50,138 nt of DNA from NCBI GenBank assembly GCA_934162615.1, contig CAKPJK010000007.1, positions 1 to 50,138 of the forward strand, given 5' to 3'. The position numbers were made by a program, and so were the translations under genes. Position 1 is the stretch's first letter, and the number at the start of each line of letters is the position of its first letter. Of the stretch, positions 33,301 to 40,047 are shown one piece after another. The notes under the pieces were generated by a model. That model did not search any database. It saw only the letters and a list, made by a program, of their open reading frames with translations, and had not been told where the DNA came from. Origin of the DNA: an uncultured Clostridia bacterium (GTDB taxonomy: Bacteria > Bacillota > Clostridia > TANB77 > CAG-508).

Positions 33301-35521
33301 AGTAACAGCTTGGGAAAATCAACCCAATTTTGATATTCCATCAGAAATAATATATCTAAAAGACCAAGAAACGAAAAAGGTTTGGTCACTTGGACTAAAC
33401 CCTATGCCAGATAATAAAAACTACAATGTAGTTTACGGATTTGGTTACACTAAATTTATTCATAAAAGTGATGGAATAGAACAGGAATTAGAAGTTTTTG
33501 TCCCAAAAGAAGATAGTGTAAAAATACAAATTTTAAAACTAAAAAATATGAATTTGAACAGAAAAAAATTGAAAATTGTATATTATATGAAACCTGTTTT
33601 AGGTGAAGATGAACTTAAATCAAATGGATATATCGATTTAAAATATGATAAAAATAACAATATAATTTGTGCACAAAATTTATATAATTCAGAATTTAAA
33701 AATGACGTAATATATGTATCAAATAGTGAAAAAATGCAAAGTTATACAGGTGATAAAAACTTCTTTTTCGGAAATGGAAATATATCAAATCCAGATGGCC
33801 TAAAAAAATCAAGTTTAAATAATGAAAACAGTTTAGGCAAAAAGCCATGTATAGCATATGAAATAGAAGTAGAATTAGACAGTTTGTCAGAAAAAGAAAT
33901 TGTATTTTTGCTAGGAGCAGAAGATGCAGTAATAGACAGCAAAAACATTGCTTACAAATATAGCAAAATTCAAAATTGCAAACAAGAGCTTGAAAATGTA
34001 AAAAGTTATTGGAGAGATATTTTAGGAAGACTCCAAGTTTACACACCACTAGAATCTATGAACATCATTTTAAATGGATGGGATATCTATCAAACACTAC
34101 AAAGTAGGTTATTAAGTAAAACAGGATATTATCAATCAGGCGGTGCATATGGCTTTAGAGACCAATTGCAAGACACACTAGCATTAAAATATATTGACCC
34201 ACAAATTTTGAAAAATCAAATTTTAAAGCATAGTAAACAACAATTTTTAGAAGGTGATGTTGAACATTGGTGGCATGAAGAAACAGGAAGAGGAATAAGA
34301 ACTAAATTTTCAGATGATTTGTTATGGCTTGTATATTTGACTTCAGAATATATAGAATTTACAGGAGATTATTCAATATTAGAAGAGCAAACACCATATT
34401 TAATTGGAAAAGAATTAGAAGAAAATGAAGATGAAAGATATGACAAATTTGAGAGTGCTAAAGAAACAGGAAGTATTTATGAACATTGTATTAAAGCGAT
34501 TGAAAGAAGTTTGAATTTTGGCGAAAATGGTTTGCCTAAAATTGGTAGTGGTGATTGGAATGATGGCTTTAGTAATGTTGGACCTAAAGGAAAAGGGGAG
34601 AGTATTTGGCTTGGATTTTTCTTGTATAATGTGCTAGATAGATTTACTAAAATTATGGAAAAATTAAATAAAGAAAATATTGAAAGCAAAATAGAAAAAT
34701 ACAAAACAATAATGCAACAATTAAAGAAATCATTAAACACAAACGGATGGGATGGAAGATGGTTTAAAAGAGCATTTATGGATGATGGAAACACATTAGG
34801 AAGTATGGAAAATGACGAATGTAGAATTGACAGTATTGCACAAAGTTGGAGCACAATATCAAACGCAGGAGATAATGACAAAAAATATATATCAATGGAA
34901 AGCCTAGAAAATCACTTAATAGACAGAGAAAACGGAATAATCAAATTATTAGACCCACCATTTGAAAAAGGAAAACTAAATCCAGGATATATAAAATCAT
35001 ATTTACCAGGAGTTAGAGAAAATGGAGGACAATATACACACGCAGCAGTATGGGTAATAATAGCAGAATCTATGCTGGGATTTGGAGATAAGGCAACAGA
35101 ATTGTATAGAATGATAAATCCAATAGAACATGCACGAACAAAAGAAAGTAGCAAAAAATATAAAGTAGAACCATATGTAATTCCAGCAGATATATATGGA
35201 GCAGGTAACTTAGCAGGTAGAGGTGGATGGACTTGGTACACTGGTTCTGCAAGTTGGTATTACAAAACCGGAATTGAAAATATTTTGGGGTTAAGAATAG
35301 AAAATGGATTTGTTAGAATCGAACCATGTATTCCATCATCTTGGAAAGAGTATAACATCAAATATAAGTGGAAAAATGCTTTTTATAATATTGTTGTTAA
35401 AAATCCAAATGGAAAAAATACCGGAGTTGAAAAAGTTACAGTTAATGGAGTTGAATTGGGAGAAACAAAAGAGATAAGACTTGAAGATAATGGAGTTTTT
35501 AATGTTGAAGTTTTAATGTAA
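27308..35521 (+). CDS. Cyclic beta-glucan synthase-like protein (GT84-GH94, NdvB-type)
   Basis: The largest gene here, about 2,737 residues. The N-terminal region is followed by a membrane hairpin (about 395-450) and a GT84-type glycosyltransferase core with DADTD (about 630), LSHDLLEGSYLRCG (about 740) and RWIRGDWQI (about 780). More membrane segments (about 815-980), a glucoamylase-like region (STVDSGNFVGYL, about 1106; QIPWGISEAAFN, about 1270) and a C-terminal GH94 phosphorylase-like domain follow. GGAYGFRDQLQD and GDWNDG (about 2413, catalytic Asp) and HAAVW are visible in the last. Proteobacterial homologues make periplasmic cyclic beta-1,2-glucans; the product in a single-membraned cell is uncertain. 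TTG 27308 is preferred over an ATG at 27284 that precedes the Shine-Dalgarno. The gene stands alone. Confidence 0.9.
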   Translation: MKENQKLKITGTMLEKSQLEKHLEKIASSHNTTSKSQKDTYPVPQLIENFKTIEEVYNILNEHLKLGINIHPAGEWLLDNFYIIEETVKQIQKELPLNKYMNFVGISNGEYKGFARIYVLASEIVAYTDNKIEREKLEDYLISYQRKKTLSMDEIWNIGIFLQIAIIENIADICAQIYSSQIQKYRAENIAERLVENKDKSQTKFKNTKIEKEFFQDMRYPFIEYMSYILKRYGKKANAYLNVLEEVVEKLGTTVSDVIKKEHFEIATQKVLMGNSITSIKEIQRINFLDIFEKINGVEEILKKDPANVYEKMDYKTKEYYRGKIKEISKKTKISEIYIARKMLELAQENLQETSKKSHIGYYLIDNGINELYEKLEYTNKNEKTPQAKTKIYITTIGILTIILSAVLSYILNLKIKNTGLAFVSFILFLIPSSEVIIQIIQTILSKTVKPKLIPKIDFSNGIDSENTTMVVIPTIVKNKEKVAEMFKKLEVYYLANKSPNLYFTLLGDCSESNMQEEKFDSEVIQEGLEQVERLNKKYQNPDFPIFNFIYRKREWNEKEGSYLGWERKRGMLNQLNQYILQGKNPFRINTIQNQIENQDIEKNKDNEYQNTGNEIIIEKLKNIKYIITLDADTDLVLNTASELVGAMAHILNRPEIDEQKNIVIDGYGIMQPRVGINLDISYKTLFTKIFAGAGGIDSYTNAISDIYQDNFKEGIFTGKGIYDLKVFSKVMENAIPENTVLSHDLLEGSYLRCGLVSDIMLMDGYPTKYMSFMNRLSRWIRGDWQITKWLSKKSPLNMLSKYKIFDNLRRSLFEISIIFALMYINIIGKAFNIDVFAFNFIIILISIIPFILELINYLFGKREGEEKQKTFTPKISGLKGIFARTIITLGCLPYKAYTSLKAIAKTIYRVKITHKNLLEWTTSEEAEKMAKTDIISYYKNMAINIITGIVAFIIYGNSNNILALMLGLLWILTPAIMYCISKEKTEKKVVELLTQKEQDYVLEIARKTWGFFEKYLRQEDNFLIPDNYQEDRKNKVVRRTSSTNIGLSMMAVISANDLGFINYDKTIELLKNILNTVNELQKWNGHLYNWYNTETKEPLFPRYVSTVDSGNFVGYLYVIKNWLESQNKCDKSQIKHQTKCDNNQNKCDIDLISGLLKIVNKLIENTDFSHIYKKEQRIFSIGFNVEENKLTNSYYDLLASEARQASLIAIAKKDVPAKHWNSLSRTLTTLGKYKGLVSWSGTSFEYLMPNINIPKYKGSLLDESCKFMIMSQMEYAKKLQIPWGISEAAFNLKDLHSNYQYKAFGIPWLGLKRGLADEMVVAPYGSILAITDYPKEVYQNLKRLEEYGMYNKYGFYESIDFTPERLKKGSKAETVKTYMAHHQGLILLSINNLFNNNILQKRFIENPEINAISILLQETMPETAIITKENKEKVEKLKYVDYEDYIQDTYKKIDERLIRGNVIANEDYLIAMNQKGEGASRYKNILINRFKSTDDYPQGIFFDIKNIKSKKIWSSKYIPNNGKYQISFMPDKMEQELINDNIKTKIETIIAPDEPVEIRKLTLENLGNEDEILEITSHFEPVLSPKEQDYAHPAFNNLFLIFDFDNETNSIIVKRRTRYEHEKEVYMAVNLSTNSEIIGDLEYEIDEEKFTSRGNIGIPQMVKNSSPFSKKIGLVTEPVVALKRTMKVKKQEKSTVNLIIAVGETKEKVIENIKKYTVEENIKKAFELSKAKNEAQTRYLRIKGSQIRDYQKMLSYIIFNNPSKKLNLEKLPKQKYSQSELWKYGISGDLPIILVKIKDSNDTYVVKEVLKAYEFMRTKGFETELVIIDEEKYSYENYVMEDIEEAVLNSQLSYLKNIRGGIFELNKNEISKEDMNLLQFIAGIIIDSKKGGISHSLKDIEEEYLEKYKKIPNEPENIIIEPENQENIDILQNPENLKYYNEYGAFSADGKEYLIKANKDNRLPTVWSHIMANKKFGTLVTQSMGGYTWYKNSRLNRVTAWENQPNFDIPSEIIYLKDQETKKVWSLGLNPMPDNKNYNVVYGFGYTKFIHKSDGIEQELEVFVPKEDSVKIQILKLKNMNLNRKKLKIVYYMKPVLGEDELKSNGYIDLKYDKNNNIICAQNLYNSEFKNDVIYVSNSEKMQSYTGDKNFFFGNGNISNPDGLKKSSLNNENSLGKKPCIAYEIEVELDSLSEKEIVFLLGAEDAVIDSKNIAYKYSKIQNCKQELENVKSYWRDILGRLQVYTPLESMNIILNGWDIYQTLQSRLLSKTGYYQSGGAYGFRDQLQDTLALKYIDPQILKNQILKHSKQQFLEGDVEHWWHEETGRGIRTKFSDDLLWLVYLTSEYIEFTGDYSILEEQTPYLIGKELEENEDERYDKFESAKETGSIYEHCIKAIERSLNFGENGLPKIGSGDWNDGFSNVGPKGKGESIWLGFFLYNVLDRFTKIMEKLNKENIESKIEKYKTIMQQLKKSLNTNGWDGRWFKRAFMDDGNTLGSMENDECRIDSIAQSWSTISNAGDNDKKYISMESLENHLIDRENGIIKLLDPPFEKGKLNPGYIKSYLPGVRENGGQYTHAAVWVIIAESMLGFGDKATELYRMINPIEHARTKESSKKYKVEPYVIPADIYGAGNLAGRGGWTWYTGSASWYYKTGIENILGLRIENGFVRIEPCIPSSWKEYNIKYKWKNAFYNIVVKNPNGKNTGVEKVTVNGVELGETKEIRLEDNGVFNVEVLM

Positions 35522-35524
35522 GAC

Positions 35525-35555
35525 AAGTGGGACAGTACAATTTGTCTCACTTTTT
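35525..35555 (+). terminator. Terminator of the glucan synthase gene
   Basis: AAGTGGGACA (35525-35534) with TGTCTCACTT (35543-35552, one G-U) and a T-run. Confidence 0.8.
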
Positions 35556-35598
35556 CAATTATTAATTAGGATATTAATAAAAAAATCGATCTAACTCT

Positions 35599-35626
35599 TG
35601 TATATTCACAAAATTTGTGATATAAA
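35599..35626 (+). promoter_or_regulatory. Promoter with palindrome TCACAAA-A-TTTGTGA
   Basis: TTGTAT (35599-35604), 16-bp spacer, TATAAA (35621-35626). The spacer is almost exactly filled by the 15-bp palindrome at 35606-35620, an arrangement expected for a repressor operator. It sits before an orphan response regulator, which might bind it. Confidence 0.55.
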
Positions 35627-35666
35627 TACTAGTATAAGAAGAAAGCTACAGAAAGGCGGAATTTTT

Positions 35667-36413
35667 GTGGAAGAAAATTTAGAAAAAGAAACAAAAAAAG
35701 TACTAGTTGTAGATGACGAACAAGCAATAATCGATGTACTAGTATACAACTTACAAAAAGAAGGATATGAAACATTAGAGGCAACAGACGGTGTAACAGC
35801 AGTAAATATAGCATTAGAACAAAAACCAGACTTAATGTTATTAGATATAATGTTACCAAAAATGGACGGACTAACAGTATGTAAAAGAGTTAAAAATTAT
35901 TTAAATATACCTATACTAATGTTGACAGCAAAGGATGCAGAAATAGACAAAATAGTAGGACTAGAACTAGGAGCAGACGACTACATAACAAAACCATTCA
36001 GTGTAAGAGAGCTAATGGCAAGAGTAAAAGCAAATCTAAGAAAAAATGAAGTATCTGCAATAGTAAAAGAAACAGCAAAAGAAATGCCAGAACAAAAAGA
36101 AAATGAGGAAAGTGTTATAAAAGTAAATGACTTAGAATTAGACTTAGACAGATTTGAAGTAAAAGTAAGGGGAAATATAATTGACCTAACACTAAGAGAA
36201 TTTGAAGTGCTAAAATTCTTAGCTACTCAACCAGGACAGGTAATAACAAGAGAAACATTACTAGAAAAAGTATGGGGATATGAATATTACGGAGACATAA
36301 GAACTGTAGATGTTACAGTAAGAAGAATAAGAGAAAAAATAGAAAAAGATACTTCAAGTCCAAAAATTTTAATAACAAAAAGAGGCGTTGGATATTATAT
36401 AGCAACAAAATAA
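35667..36413 (+). CDS. OmpR/PhoB-family response regulator (orphan)
   Basis: A 248-residue two-domain regulator. The receiver (about 10-125) has acidic pocket D16-D17, phosphoacceptor D60 (LMLLDIMLPKMDG), conserved Thr in MLTAKD and Lys in ADDYITKPF. The C-terminal winged-helix domain (about 150-248) has LTLREFEVLKFLATQPGQVITRETLLEKVWGYEYYGDIRTVDVTVRRIREKIE. The subtype resembles PhoP/WalR-like Gram-positive regulators. The start is probably GTG 35667 after AAAGGCGG; the longer frame begins in the promoter. No histidine kinase gene follows: a terminator and then ispG come next, so its kinase must be encoded elsewhere. Confidence 0.92.
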   Translation: MEENLEKETKKVLVVDDEQAIIDVLVYNLQKEGYETLEATDGVTAVNIALEQKPDLMLLDIMLPKMDGLTVCKRVKNYLNIPILMLTAKDAEIDKIVGLELGADDYITKPFSVRELMARVKANLRKNEVSAIVKETAKEMPEQKENEESVIKVNDLELDLDRFEVKVRGNIIDLTLREFEVLKFLATQPGQVITRETLLEKVWGYEYYGDIRTVDVTVRRIREKIEKDTSSPKILITKRGVGYYIATK

Positions 36414-36416
36414 AGA

Positions 36417-36469
36417 AAATAGAAAGAGTAGAAAAGGCAAAGATAGCCAAAATATTCTTTCTATTTTTT
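36417..36469 (+). terminator. Terminator of the response regulator
   Basis: AAATAGAAAGA (36417-36427) and TCTTTCTATTT (36456-36466) are perfect complements with a T-run; an inner GGC/GCC pair shortens the loop. Confidence 0.75.
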
Positions 36470-36470
36470 G

Positions 36471-36499
36471 TTGAAATTTGTTAAAAAATGTGATTAAAT
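36471..36499 (+). promoter_or_regulatory. Promoter of ispG-ispH
   Basis: TTGAAA (36471-36476), 17-bp spacer, TTAAAT (36494-36499), about 40 nt before ispG. Confidence 0.5.
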
Positions 36500-36540
36500 A
36501 ATAATGAAAAATACAAATAAAAAAGGAATAAAAATAAAAC

Positions 36541-37650
36541 ATGAAAAGAGAAAATACAAGAAAAATAATGGTAGGAAATGTACAAATAGGAGGGCAAAAT
36601 AAAGTAGTAATACAATCAATGTGCAATACAAAAACAAAAGACATACAATCAACAGTAAAACAAATATTAGAGTTAGAAAAAGCAGGATGTGAAATAATAA
36701 GAGTAGCTTGTTTAGACGTAGAAGATGCAAAAGCAATAAAAGAAATAAAAAAACAAATACACATACCAATAGTTGCAGATATCCACTTTGACTATAGAAT
36801 AGCATTGGAAGCAATTGAAGCAGGAGTTGACAAAGTAAGAATTAATCCAGGAAATATAGGCTCAGAAGAAAGAGTAAAAATGGTTGTAGATAAATGCAAG
36901 GAAAAAAATATACCAATTAGAATAGGAGTAAATGCAGGCTCATTAGAAAAAAACTTGTTAGAAAAATATGATGGAAAACCAACAGCACAAGCAATGGTAG
37001 AAAGTGCAAGAAGACATGTGGAAATACTAGAAAAATTAGATTTCTATGATTATGCAATATCATTAAAAGCATCAAATTTAGATTTGTGTATATCTGCATA
37101 CGAAGAGGCCTCAAAAACATTTGACTGCCCATTACACTTAGGAATAACAGAGGCTGGAACAGAATTTAGCGGAACTATAAAATCAAGCATAGGACTTGGA
37201 ATTTTGTTAAGAGAAGGAATAGGAGATACACTTAGAGTATCACTATCAGATGACCCAATAAAAGAAATAAAAGTTGCAAAAGAAATTTTAAAAGATTGCA
37301 ATTTATATAAAACTTCTCCAACATTAGTGGCCTGCCCAACATGTGGAAGAACACAAATAGACCTAATTCCAATAGCAAAAGAAGTAGAAGAATTTTTACA
37401 AACAATAGATTCAGATATAACAGTAGCAGTTATGGGATGTGCAGTAAATGGACCAGGAGAAGCCAGAAATGCAGATATAGGAATAGCAGGTGGAATACAA
37501 GAAGGACTACTATTCAAAAAAGGAGAAACAATTAGAAAAATACCACAAGATAAAATTGTTGAAGAATTAAAAAAAGAAATATTAGAAATGATAAAAAACA
37601 GGGGGAATAAAAATGCCATCTTGGGGAATCCATTTAGGAGTAGCAAATAA
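36541..37650 (+). CDS. ispG: 4-hydroxy-3-methylbut-2-enyl diphosphate synthase (flavodoxin)
   Basis: A 369-residue enzyme of the non-mevalonate (MEP) isoprenoid pathway converting MEcPP to HMBPP with a [4Fe-4S] cluster. Diagnostic segments are VIQSMCNTKTKD, VADIHFDYRIALEA, VRINPGNIG, RIGVNAGSLE, GITEAGTEFSGTIKSSIGLG and the cluster ligands in ACPTCGR and MGCAVNGPGEA. The N-terminal TIM barrel and C-terminal cluster domain are complete. The frame overlaps the next gene by 38 bp, so the last dozen residues (NAILGNPFRSSK) are probably an unconserved tail. The next gene encodes IspH, the following pathway step. Confidence 0.96.
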   Translation: MKRENTRKIMVGNVQIGGQNKVVIQSMCNTKTKDIQSTVKQILELEKAGCEIIRVACLDVEDAKAIKEIKKQIHIPIVADIHFDYRIALEAIEAGVDKVRINPGNIGSEERVKMVVDKCKEKNIPIRIGVNAGSLEKNLLEKYDGKPTAQAMVESARRHVEILEKLDFYDYAISLKASNLDLCISAYEEASKTFDCPLHLGITEAGTEFSGTIKSSIGLGILLREGIGDTLRVSLSDDPIKEIKVAKEILKDCNLYKTSPTLVACPTCGRTQIDLIPIAKEVEEFLQTIDSDITVAVMGCAVNGPGEARNADIGIAGGIQEGLLFKKGETIRKIPQDKIVEELKKEILEMIKNRGNKNAILGNPFRSSK

Positions 37651-39154
37651 ATTATCACATAATATAGAAAATATAGATAAAAATTTATTTATGTTTGGAA
37701 ATGTAGTACCAGATATAAATAATGGATATGTTGTAAAAGATATAAACAAAATTATATCACATAAAATAACACATTATGATGGTGAAATAGATTTCAAAGG
37801 ATACAAAAAGTTTTATATAAAATATATAAATGATATAAAAAATCCAGTGGTATTAGGATGTTTAACACATTTAATGGCAGACTACTATTTTAATAATATA
37901 ACATATTCTAAAAAAGCAATATGGGAAAATGGAAAAGTAGTAGGGCTAAAATTAAATACTGGAAAAATAATAAAATGTGACAAAGAAACAGTAAGAAAAA
38001 TAAAAGTAAACGACTTTAAAATATTTGCAGATTACGTATATAAAAGCTACAAATTATCAAACATCAAATATGATGAAAAAATGTTATCTATAAATCCAAT
38101 TGTGAAAGAATTTGATATAACTAAAAAAGATGTTAAAAAAACGATAGAATATGTAAATAGTTATATAGAAAACAAGAAAAATATTTTTGATAAATGTGAA
38201 AGTAAAGAATATCAAATATTTACACAAAAAGAAATGGAAGAAATAATAGAAAAATGCGTAAAATTCATACTAGAGTTTTTAGAAAAAATAAATAAAATAG
38301 AAATAGGCAAAACGGCCGGATTTTGTTATGGAGTAAAAAGAGCTGTAGAAGGAGCAGAAAATGAAATAAAAAATTCTGAAACACCAGTATATTGCTTAGG
38401 AGAAATTGTACACAACAAACAAGTCGTAGAAGAACTAAAAAATAAAGGAATCATTTTTGTAGAAAGTATAAATGATGTAAATGGAACAGCAATAATAAGA
38501 GCACATGGAGTTCAAAAAGAAATTTATGAAGAAGCACAACAAAAAAATATAGAATTAAAAGATTATACATGTCCAAATGTTTTAAGAATACACAAAATAG
38601 CTGAAGAATATGCTAAAAAAGGATATTTTATATTTTTATGTGGTAGTAAAAAACATCCAGAAAACTTAGGAACAATAAGCCATTGCACAGAAAATTCATA
38701 CATAATAGAAAAAGAAAATGATACATTCAAGGCATTAGAAAAACTTGAAAAATCAGGAATAAAGAAACTTTTAGTAATTTCACAAACAACATATAGTTTA
38801 GAAAAATTTTATATTATAAGAGAAATAATTGAAAATGAACTTCCCAGAAATATAGAATTAGTTATAAAAAATACAATATGTGCAACAACAGAACAAAGAC
38901 AAATCGAAACAAAAGAATTATCAAAAAAAGTAGATATGATGATAATAATAGGTGGCAAAAATAGTTCAAATACTAAAAAAATATATGAAATAGCATTAGA
39001 AAATTGTCCAAAAGCCGTATGCATAGAAAATTTTGAAGAATTAGAAAATATGCAAAATGAAATAAAAAATGTAAATAAAATAGGTATTATGGCAGGCGCA
39101 TCAACTCCACAAAAAAGCATAAAAGAAGTAGTAAAATATTTAAATCAAATATAA
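37613..39154 (+). CDS. ispH: Fusion of zinc-dependent phospholipase C-like domain and IspH (HMBPP reductase)
   Basis: One uninterrupted 513-residue frame holds two domains. Residues 1 to about 225 match the zinc-dependent phospholipase C family (PF00882-type), starting MPSWGIHLGVANKL, with FMFGNVVPDI, H50 and H54, and VLGCLTHLMADYYFN as likely metal-ligand regions. Residues about 228-513 are IspH/LytB: KTAGFCYGVKRAVE (C238), GEIVHNKQV, IRAHGVQ, DYTCPN (C320), NTICATTEQRQ (C423) and GGKNSSNTKK. All three [4Fe-4S] cysteines are present. IspH makes IPP/DMAPP from HMBPP. There is no start codon at the IspH boundary (the expected position reads ATA), which supports a real fusion. The Shine-Dalgarno CAGGGGGAA lies inside ispG. 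Confidence 0.88.
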   Translation: MPSWGIHLGVANKLSHNIENIDKNLFMFGNVVPDINNGYVVKDINKIISHKITHYDGEIDFKGYKKFYIKYINDIKNPVVLGCLTHLMADYYFNNITYSKKAIWENGKVVGLKLNTGKIIKCDKETVRKIKVNDFKIFADYVYKSYKLSNIKYDEKMLSINPIVKEFDITKKDVKKTIEYVNSYIENKKNIFDKCESKEYQIFTQKEMEEIIEKCVKFILEFLEKINKIEIGKTAGFCYGVKRAVEGAENEIKNSETPVYCLGEIVHNKQVVEELKNKGIIFVESINDVNGTAIIRAHGVQKEIYEEAQQKNIELKDYTCPNVLRIHKIAEEYAKKGYFIFLCGSKKHPENLGTISHCTENSYIIEKENDTFKALEKLEKSGIKKLLVISQTTYSLEKFYIIREIIENELPRNIELVIKNTICATTEQRQIETKELSKKVDMMIIIGGKNSSNTKKIYEIALENCPKAVCIENFEELENMQNEIKNVNKIGIMAGASTPQKSIKEVVKYLNQI

Positions 39155-39161
39155 AAAATAA

Positions 39162-39204
39162 ACCGCAAAGTTCTTAAAATGTCGAATTTTGCGGTCGATT
39201 TTTT
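39162..39204 (+). terminator. Terminator of ispG-ispH
   Basis: ACCGCAAA (39162-39169) with TTTGCGGT (39188-39195), then a T-run. Confidence 0.8.
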
Positions 39205-39224
39205 AATGAAATTAGCCCAAAATC

Positions 39225-39253
39225 TTGACACACATGAAATAAGAAGATATAAT
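39225..39253 (+). promoter_or_regulatory. Full-consensus promoter of the Rpn-like gene
   Basis: TTGACA (39225-39230), 17-bp spacer, TATAAT (39248-39253). Both boxes are perfect, about 100 nt upstream of the gene. Confidence 0.85.
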
Positions 39254-39354
39254 CTAATTAAATTTTTTAATCAAAACAATTTTATCGAAAAATAATTAGA
39301 TCTAATTTAAAAATCCAACTTTATCAAATAAAAAAGGAGGTGAAAAAATAAACA

Positions 39355-39990
39355 GTGAACCGAAAATTTATATCAAATAGCAATTACGTATTCAGAAAAA
39401 TATTAAATTCTGAAGATTGTTTAGGTATACTAAAAGACTTTATAGGGGCAATGTTAGATATAAAAATAAACAAAATAGAATTAAATCCATATTTAATAAA
39501 AAAAGAAAAATACCTACCAAAAGAGGAAAACTTTGGAATAGCAGATGTAAGATTAACAACAAATGAAAACGAAGAAATAAATGTCGGAATTCAATTTATA
39601 GATGGAATTTATGTGCAAACCAAAATGCTAATGTACTATTCTCAAATACATCTAAATCAGTTGGAATATAAAGATAATAGAGAATTTGCAAAAACAATAA
39701 CAATAAATTTGTTGGATTTTAAATATTTTGCTTCAAAAGGGTTTGAAAAAACAATAAGAATAAAAACAAATGAAGGTAACATACAATTAGAAGAAATAGA
39801 AATGAAAGCTATAGAATTGCCAAAGTTTAGATGTAATGACGAAAATAACATGAAAAAAAAAGAACAGTGGCTACAATACTTAAAAGGATGTGATAATGGA
39901 ACAACAGAAAAAATAAAAAAACAAAATAAATACATAAAAAAATTAGATGAAAAAGTAGAAAGATATTGGCTTGGAGAAAAAATGGAATAA
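39355..39990 (+). CDS. Rpn/PD-(D/E)XK nuclease-family transposase-like protein, catalytic Glu missing
   Basis: A 211-residue member of the Rpn/PDDEXK transposase family: YVFRKILNSEDCLGILKDFIGAMLDI, then ADVRLTTNENEEINVGIQF. D64 of the nuclease core is present. The family's I-N-(I/V)-E-(I/M)-Q motif here reads INVGIQ, so the catalytic Glu is replaced by Gly (residue 78) and the nuclease may be inactive. Full members are about 280-300 residues; the C-terminus is shorter here but ends in a typical Lys/Glu helix. The apparent GTG start lies rather far from AAGGAGGTG, so a non-standard nearer start cannot be excluded. It has its own consensus promoter. Confidence 0.75.
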   Translation: MNRKFISNSNYVFRKILNSEDCLGILKDFIGAMLDIKINKIELNPYLIKKEKYLPKEENFGIADVRLTTNENEEINVGIQFIDGIYVQTKMLMYYSQIHLNQLEYKDNREFAKTITINLLDFKYFASKGFEKTIRIKTNEGNIQLEEIEMKAIELPKFRCNDENNMKKKEQWLQYLKGCDNGTTEKIKKQNKYIKKLDEKVERYWLGEKME

Positions 39991-39994
39991 AAAT

Positions 39995-40018
39995 AAGAGG
40001 GGAAAAACCCTCTTAAAA
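39995..40018. terminator. Convergent terminator hairpin
   Basis: AAGAGGG (39995-40001) with CCCTCTT (40008-40014), between the Rpn-like gene and the reverse-strand PBP gene. Confidence 0.55.
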
Positions 40019-40047
40019 TTATTATGAATATATAGTTTTATCTTTAT

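Noticed and set aside
37613..38300. Treating the phospholipase C-like domain and IspH as two genes with a missed stop
   Set aside because: The frame is continuous and the expected IspH start codon is ATA with no Shine-Dalgarno, so one fused gene fits better.
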